The notes under the pieces were generated by a model, which searched no databases, had not been told where the DNA came from, and was given only the letters and a program-made list of their open reading frames with translations. 64,000 nucleotides of DNA from positions 13,014,594 to 13,078,593 of the forward strand of contig NC_092647.1 in NCBI RefSeq assembly GCF_039555335.1, in the 5' to 3' direction. This document shows positions 57,276 to 64,000 of the stretch, one piece after another. Each line of letters begins with the position of its first letter. Position 1 is the first letter of the stretch. The DNA is from Amphiura filiformis (lineage: Eukaryota > Echinodermata > Ophiuroidea > Amphilepidida > Amphiuridae). The translations under genes were made by a program, and so were the position numbers.

Positions 57276-58208
57276 AATCCAGGTACTAACCGTTCGTTCG
57301 TTTTCCTATCTGTTTTTCATTTACAGTAAAGACTAAAAAGACTCAATTTGTTTTATTCTTTTATTCATATGCCTAGAATGTAAACTTAAATTAACCTTTT
57401 CTTGAATATTCTATTTTGATATAAATTGCAAACGAAAAACTGCAATAAGTCGACTTTTTCAGTTTCAATTACGTTTTTCCTTTTTCCTTTTCACACATTC
57501 TTGTGTCGAAAACGGTAAACGACCGATTACTGTTTTTCATTTTCTTAAAATGTAAGAGAAAAAACAAACCCAGAAATATAACGTTTAGATTTCTGATTTT
57601 GAATTAGGAAAAAAGAAAATAAGTCATTTTCCATTTTCTTAATGAAACGAAAAAGCGAAAACAGTCATTTACCGTTTTTCTATTTTTATAAATTCAAAAT
57701 AGGAAAACGGAAAAGGATTGTTTTCCCTTTACCATTTTAATATGCAAATTTGATAGGCCTATTTGAATGTATTAGTCATGAATAATTAACATAATTGTGT
57801 CTGCAAATATTTCACTGCATGAGGGAATATCAGCTGACTCGACCCACGGACAACTTGATCTCAAACGGAAAACTGTTTATTTCTTTTTTCATTATTCAAA
57901 ATCACAAGTCTAGATGGTATGTTTTTTTTTTCTTATTTGAAGAAAATAAAAACAGTAAACAACCACTTACAGTTTTTTGACGCAAAGATATGCGAAAAGG
58001 ATAAAGATAACAAACTATAATTTAATGAGAAAAAATCGACTTGTTACTACTTTTCTTTTGCTGTTTAGATACTAATAAAATAGTTATTTTGAGTTTACAT
58101 TCTAATTAAATCATAACAGAATAAAACAAATTGTGTGTTTTTAGTTTTTACTCTAAGTAAAAAGAGATAGGAAAATGAACGAACGGTTAGTACCTGGATT
58201 TATAATAA
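57276..58208. mobile_element. Long-TIR element inserted in the SINE tail
   Basis: Left end CCAGGTACTAACCGTTCGTT; the right end is its complement. Imperfect arms of about 130 bp include AATTTGTTTTATTCT and AGAATGTAAACT. Both outer flanks read TATAATAAT, a possible duplication. The middle is rich in CCGTTTTTC / GGAAAACGGAAA motifs and carries no gene. Confidence 0.7.
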
Positions 58209-58789
58209 TACCGAAACTTATTATTATTTATTTACTGGTCAATTGGGATAGAATTTTCTAGTTTTTACATTATTCAAATCAACCTAGCACTTTGATAAAA
58301 CAAATTAATAAACAACATAATAAACAAAGTTCCATTCACAGTTTACAAAAGAAATCAACATTTATTGCACATTCAAGCTGTTTATAAAAACAATATTGAC
58401 CCATGACAAATTTCTGTCAAACTTTACATTAGTTTTGTTGTTTTAACAGGTTAACATTATTATTTGACAGGAAAACAACGTAGCTTAATAAAACAATAGA
58501 AAAAAGGTAGGAGGAAACAAATTATGGTACCAATTTCCAGGACAGAGAAGTGAAAATCTTTTTTGCGAAAAACTCTTTTCGACACACTTTTTAACACAGG
58601 TTTCTTCGTGAAAATGTAAATAACATAATACGTTTAAAAAATTTTAAGCTACCTACGATATTATTTCAAAATTATACCCTATGCACATGCGTAATTTAGA
58701 ACAAAGACATTCAAAAAGGTAACATCGTAATAAATATTTCAGCAGCTTGGAAAGAACAGGCATGCAGGTTTGATAAAGAGTAGCTATTG

Positions 58790-59160
58790 GTTATATGCAG
58801 GGAACGAGGAACCACGCATCGCACACTAGCACATTTAAAACAATAAGATAAGCTACAGAAAAATCTCCGGACATATACCTGCCTGTGCAGGGACTTGAAC
58901 CCCAGACTTTCGGATAGTGCTTTTGGGCGACTGGAAGGGAAAGAAGGAAGGAAGGAAGAGAGAAAAGAAGGAAAGAAGTTGTTTGCTCTGGGCGGATTCG
59001 AACCCGAGACCCCTCGCCTGCCAAGCACTAGGTCGCCGACACTTAAATACACGGGTATTTCACTGGCCGGGCCAAAGGAAGCGTGCCTACATATCACTAA
59101 GGGTGTGATTGTGTCATCACATCCCGTGAGGTGCACGCACGCGCAGTGAAGTTGTTTAGT
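58790..59160 (-). mobile_element. tRNA-derived SINE-like repeat, minus strand
   Basis: On the minus strand: CGGCGACCTAGTGCTTGGCA, then a perfect B box GGGTTCGAATCC (about 58990), a TTCC microsatellite, and a second B-box-like GGGGTTCAAGTCCC (about 58890) downstream. Two tRNA-like heads in a row suggest a dimeric SINE or two nested insertions. Confidence 0.62.
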
Positions 59161-59604
59161 ATTTTGTAGTACTCATGCCGGTTAGGGTTTGATGCTTACC
59201 TACCAGCCTGATCAAACAAGTACTAGGGAAGAGGCTTACGCATCGAACCCTGGAACAAAGAAACACTGAAACATTACACACTATTGACTACCGCTCAACT
59301 GTAATTGTTTATACTTTGTAGCGAAAAAATATGTTAGTTGCGCAAAAATAAATAAAATGTACATCCACAATTATAGTATAATTACTGATTACTACAAAAT
59401 ATTCACCTATTTACTCAATAATGTTAAACAAGCAGCATAAATGTGTAACAAGCCTCTGTCTCACCCTGTTGTGTTGATTTTCCTTTTCCATTTCCATTTC
59501 CTAAAAGTGCTTGGCACTATACACTTCCTCCATTCTTCTTTCACTTCATTAACAGCACGCTATTGTATTTGAGTTTTATATCTATTATATTAACACAAGT
59601 TTAA

Positions 59605-59889
59605 AGGAGTTTTTTTTTAATTCTAGCATCCGGCATCCTCTTTTTATGGTATGTTTGGCGAGTTATGCATGATATTACATTGCACCACGGGCCACTGTAC
59701 TGTAATTTCGTTCTGTTAACAGAACGTAAATACAACAAAATTTGACGATATTTTTGCTAGGCGAATGAATCTGTAAGATTTTGTTAGCACACAAACATTA
59801 TGTAGCCAGAGGTTTCCAGTGGTATAAAAATCTCAACTTTTTTTTAATAGAAAAGTGAAGGATGAGGCTAAAGATCACGAAATGTCCCT
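59605..59889. mobile_element. TTAA MITE, ATTTCGTGATCC family, copy 2
   Basis: TTAA at 59601-59604 and 59890-59893. The right end keeps GATCACGAAAT; the left end is eroded into a T run. Confidence 0.8.
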
Positions 59890-59893
59890 TTAA

Positions 59894-62293
59894 CTGAGCT
59901 GAGAGAGATATAACACTGCTTTATCGTTTTATGAGAATTAAAATTAGGGGTTTCATTGTTGGGCCTCTGGTAATAACAATAAAGCTCCCCTCCTCCTTTT
60001 TTAGCCGATTTTGGTATAAAAATGAAAAATTAAATATACCTCAATTTCACTATTTATTACTACTCCTTAGATCACAAAAGTATGCCTCCTGCATTAGAAC
60101 TACGTGTTAATTATTTACATATATCTATTGTTTGAATTATTTACATATATCTATTGTATTAAATAACAGATTTCTTTCTACAGGATGAGTCATAATGATC
60201 TGTTGATTAAAATAACAAATTTCGAAAATTCAAAAGTTATAGTCAAGAATAAATACAACACTCTATCAACTGCAGTGTAATGTAATTCGGGGTGTCCACG
60301 ATTCCCGAAATAAACTAGTAAAGTTTGGGACAGATCATTTTGACTCAACCTGTACATGCAGTGTTCTTACAACACTGCCTGTAGATGACACCGTCATACA
60401 TATTGCTTACAAGATACAAATTATTTCAGCAAATATCAGGTCATTAAAATAATAGTACACAAAACATGACGCAAAAACAACTAGAGGAGATGCTTCAAAA
60501 TTCTGCACCGTGTTGATGATGTAAGATCGAATCTGAGTCCTTCTTTTCTGCACCACGTTGCCTCCAAAAGCTGAGATGACTTTCTAATATATTTTTGTTT
60601 AGAGTGTGTTGCGTTGTTACTGCTTATGTATTCTTGCATGTTCGTAGTCTATTTTAATACAAATAACCCGCCATATACCTGTATAAAATCATTGTCTTTT
60701 CGCAAAAAAGTATGACCGCTGTCATGTCGAAACAAGCTCGCTACCGAATTTTGGCACGAATTTCTTGAAAGATTGTGCCATTTTGACGAAAGACCTAAAG
60801 GCAACAACCTCGCACTTGCCGAAATGAAATAACATTGTCGAAATGCCGATATTTCGGTATTCTGACGTTTGATGCAGGTGCCTTAACATAACACAGGTTG
60901 TCTCCTGTCTTGGCAAAATATGGCATCTCGTCAATGCTATAAAATACGCTGACATGATGATATTTCGGTAGCGCAAATGGATTCGGCAAGCAAACGTTTC
61001 GACATAACACAGCTACAAATATAATATTCCCACTGGCAGCAAGACATTAGAACACTGCATGTACTTTTAAAACTCTGTTCTTCAAAAAACTATTGGGACT
61101 TCTGACTCGGGCTTCTGACTGCTGTATACTAAGCTTAATTAAGTATTAATTATAAGCTTAATTTTCAAATCGATAGCGTGGCCTTTTGATATTTGATGGT
61201 ATCTATTTTGGTTTATTAGAATTTGTCATTACCAGAGTTTGACATTACCAGATTATTAATACCAAATCAGCAGTGTTACTATTTGAACTGTAGCGAGTGC
61301 ATAATTGGAGATTAAACTACCAAGAGATTATCTTCAGCCGAAGCCGTGAATGCGCGCAAGCTCAACGGGCACTGGGGAGGAGGGCAGGTTGCCGAAGTAC
61401 CTCTACCGATATGATATGCCGATGAGGTGATATTCTGTGCATAGTTTGAAATTAGAATCGATGCGACATATACCATGGTTTATTTCACTACCCAGTTCGC
61501 TTGCAGAAGTCTGATGATATTTCGGCAATGATAATTTGTGCCAAAACACTGCAGATTTTGGTAATGCCATCAGCTCGACATTTCGGCATTACTTGAGACA
61601 AATCATCAAATCATAAAAAATAATAATGCAGAAATGCATGTCCCAACAAATTCACATCGTGCATTCCTAAACATATTCAAACTTAATACAAAATCAATAA
61701 TAGCTAATTGCGTTTATTATTTCAGTAAATTGCGATATTTCAGCATAGGTGCGATCATAATTGCGATAATTATTCCAGTAATTGTCCACACAGAAGCTTC
61801 AATTTTATGGCACTTATATTCACGATGATAGTACCATAAGTATTCATTCTTTGCTATAAATACAAGGTAGACATACATTGTACAATCATTATAAACATAT
61901 TTTAAGGATGCGCATTCGCTACACAATTGCTCTATAATACACTGTAGGCACTTAGGTATATTCCTTTGCTGTATGGTGCACACAACTTTTCCTTGTATGA
62001 TGGGGATATCTTCATGTCATGTCTGGCTCCAGCCATGTCCTGGTGCCTAGGGTAGCAAACAACCCAAACCCGCGCCCGAACCATACATTACAAAGAAAGA
62101 CAACAAGTCCGGGAAGTAGATAGTCACACTTTCGATATGGCAATGTATATTCAATCTACATATTGTGTGGTGATTGTGGATATGCTGTACATCAATCACA
62201 GCACAGCTGTTTTCAGAGGTTGCAATTGGCCAATACCGGTACCCATAGTACATGTAGTAACGCCACGAGACGTATGCAAGTCATACCGTGAAC
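59894..62293. other. No gene seen
   Basis: 2.4 kb of A+T-rich sequence. The text ATATTTCGG and variants recurs at about 60848, 60958 and 61520, on both sides of a stretch with no ORF of interest. Confidence 0.5.
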
Positions 62294-62604
62294 CAGGGCT
62301 GTCAACTCTCACGCATTGGCCGTGAGTCTCACGCATTGGGTCAATTTCTCACGGTCTCACGCCAAGGTAGTATAATCTCACTCCTAGGTAGTAAATCTTA
62401 CGCAAAATGCTTGAAAATTAGTAAAATCTTACGCATCGTCAAAATAATTCATTGTCCCTACCATCCCCCCGCCACCCCACCCTGCTTTTCACATTCTCGA
62501 AGGCCATGGCTCAAATAATCATGGGTCAAAATGAACATTGTAATCGACAAATCCTGGTACGGCTCTGTCTTACGCCAAGCAATTCCAAAAAGTTGACAGC
62601 CCTG
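62294..62604. mobile_element. hAT-like MITE (CAGGGCTGTCAACT)
   Basis: 311 bp bounded by CAGGGCTGTCAACT and AGTTGACAGCCCTG, flanked by CGTGAAC at 62287-62293 and 62605-62611 (7-8 bp duplication). The left part repeats TCTCACGCATTGG. Confidence 0.9.
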
Positions 62605-62611
62605 CGTGAAC

Positions 62612-64000
62612 GGATTTCAAAAGTATAATGCAGTGGCAAGGGACCGTAACGTAGGCATGCAATAAATCGCTATTTGCTAGTGGCAAATCGCGTCGTTACC
62701 TTGATTTAACACACTATGAAGATAACCCCATACATTACATTTATATAAATTGTTTATAGAATCTAAATTATACTCAATAACAAAAAAGTACGATAACAAC
62801 AACAGTGGTGCAGCCAGACTGACCAAGGATGTGGTGTTGACATGTGTCATATGGCGCGAAAACTGTACTGTGTATTACTGTCAGATCATCGTATGATCTC
62901 ACTAGGATTGCAAACCCTCATCTATATTATCTCATTATATTTGTACATTTACCTGTGAATGTAGATTGAAAGTTAACTGTGCCTCTGGCAATACGACGAC
63001 CATTATTGGCGTATAGTGTTGGGCAATGTAGGGTCCTGCACGGACGTCAGACCGATATTATAGACACACGTATGCATAAATTGGCTTCCTCGAGGGTGTG
63101 ACGTCAGCACTTTGTCGCTGTTACCTCGCGCGTGTACTACAGATGTACACGCCAGTTATTTGAGTCAACGCACACTGCACACTCACTGACGTCACTGTCT
63201 CGAGGAATCCAAATGGACTATAATAGAGGAACTTCATTTTATGCAGGGATGCAAGTAAAACCATCCTCGGGCAAAACAATCAAATTTAATTTGGGGCCGG
63301 AGATTCGGATCTGCGGTTCGTCTGCAGACGTGTGGCAACCCCAAATTTAACAATGATTATTATGATCTAATCAGTTAATTCGTAAGTTTATAAGCGCAGG
63401 ATTGAGTTCAAGTTCGAGTAGCATATCCCTGCAAATAATGAAACCCAAGAATATTATTCTCTCAATTGAATTAGCATATTCGCATTGGTACCTATTTGTT
63501 TCTTTAAAAATCCATGAAACCTTGAGCGATCATCAGTAGCATTCATTTTCAGTGTTTCTAGTGAATTTCTAGTGTGTTTCTAGTGTGTTTCTAGCGTCTT
63601 TCATTATGCGATGGCTGTCCAATTTACATAAATAAGTTTGTTTCCAGAACAACTTGGATCCTTTTGAAGGCTAATAGAGTTTTTGATAGAATACATCGAT
63701 AAAAATGCTCTTAAATCAATTGCACAATGACGCTCGAACATGGACCCATTATGGACCAGCATCACTCAAACACGAAAATGTCTAAACCATTTACTTTCAT
63801 ACAACCTGTTTTGATTTAATCTACAATACTATGATAATATTTCAAAAAATGCCATGTCTTTCCACTCCATACAACTCAATATGCGAAGACCAAAAGAAAC
63901 CCACTATAATGTAATACTATGAAACATATGTATTTGTTGTCCACAATAATCATGGATGCCTTCAAAAAGTCACTGGTCGTCGTTTTTTCAGTTTTTGTTT
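62612..64000. other. No gene seen
   Basis: Only short ORFs without domains (for example 63132-63350). A three-copy micro-repeat TTTCTAGTG.G lies at about 63556-63595. Confidence 0.5.

Overview
This is a eukaryotic, A+T-rich, repeat-dominated stretch of nuclear genome. Evidence: spliced genes with GT-AG introns, non-LTR and tyrosine-recombinase (YR) retrotransposons, tRNA-derived SINEs, and hAT, mariner and TTAA-type MITEs. The organism is inferred, not proven. Elements with split direct repeats and the frequent AGGCCTA motif fit a marine deuterostome, most likely an echinoderm.

Host genes: the only host-like coding sequence is a tandem, same-strand family of one unrecognised multi-pass membrane protein. 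Copy 1 (2-1705) is cut by the window edge. Copy 2 has a signal-peptide exon at 8073-8127 and a main exon at 8984-11097. Copy 3 has a signal-peptide exon at 47108-47162 and a main exon at 50117-52245. Every copy carries at least one lesion (MITE insertion, 1-nt frameshifts, nonsense codons), so as written none encodes the full protein. A 46-bp shard of the gene also sits alone at 25235-25280.

Layout: 1-2.5 kb gene copy 1 and a dispersed repeat (family R); 2.5-4.7 kb a reverse-strand CR1/jockey-like LINE remnant; 5.6-7.5 kb short direct and inverted repeats; 8-11.1 kb gene copy 2; 11.4-13.6 kb a tandemly duplicated 1.12-kb unit; 13.6-20.9 kb a 7.3-kb non-coding element with split direct repeats, inserted in a TTAA foldback MITE; 20.9-22.1 kb two foldback MITEs sharing a TTAA; 22.9-31.4 kb R-family copies, a microsatellite and nested MITEs; 31.7-43.6 kb an 11.9-kb reverse-strand YR retrotransposon (gag, RT/RNase H, tyrosine recombinase) with its own split direct repeats; 43.9-46.9 kb MITEs; 47.1-52.2 kb gene copy 3; 52.6-62.6 kb MITEs, a LINE 3' end and SINEs; the last 1.4 kb is featureless.

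The most notable result is that two unrelated elements in one window share the A1-internal-B1A2-B2 architecture of PAT/Ngaro-type YR retrotransposons. One has coding sequence. The other is large, apparently non-coding and has very long B repeats. For the non-coding one the insertion site can be read directly: it splits a known repeat and a shared AAT trinucleotide lies at both ends and at the internal B1/A2 junction, as expected for integration of a circular intermediate.
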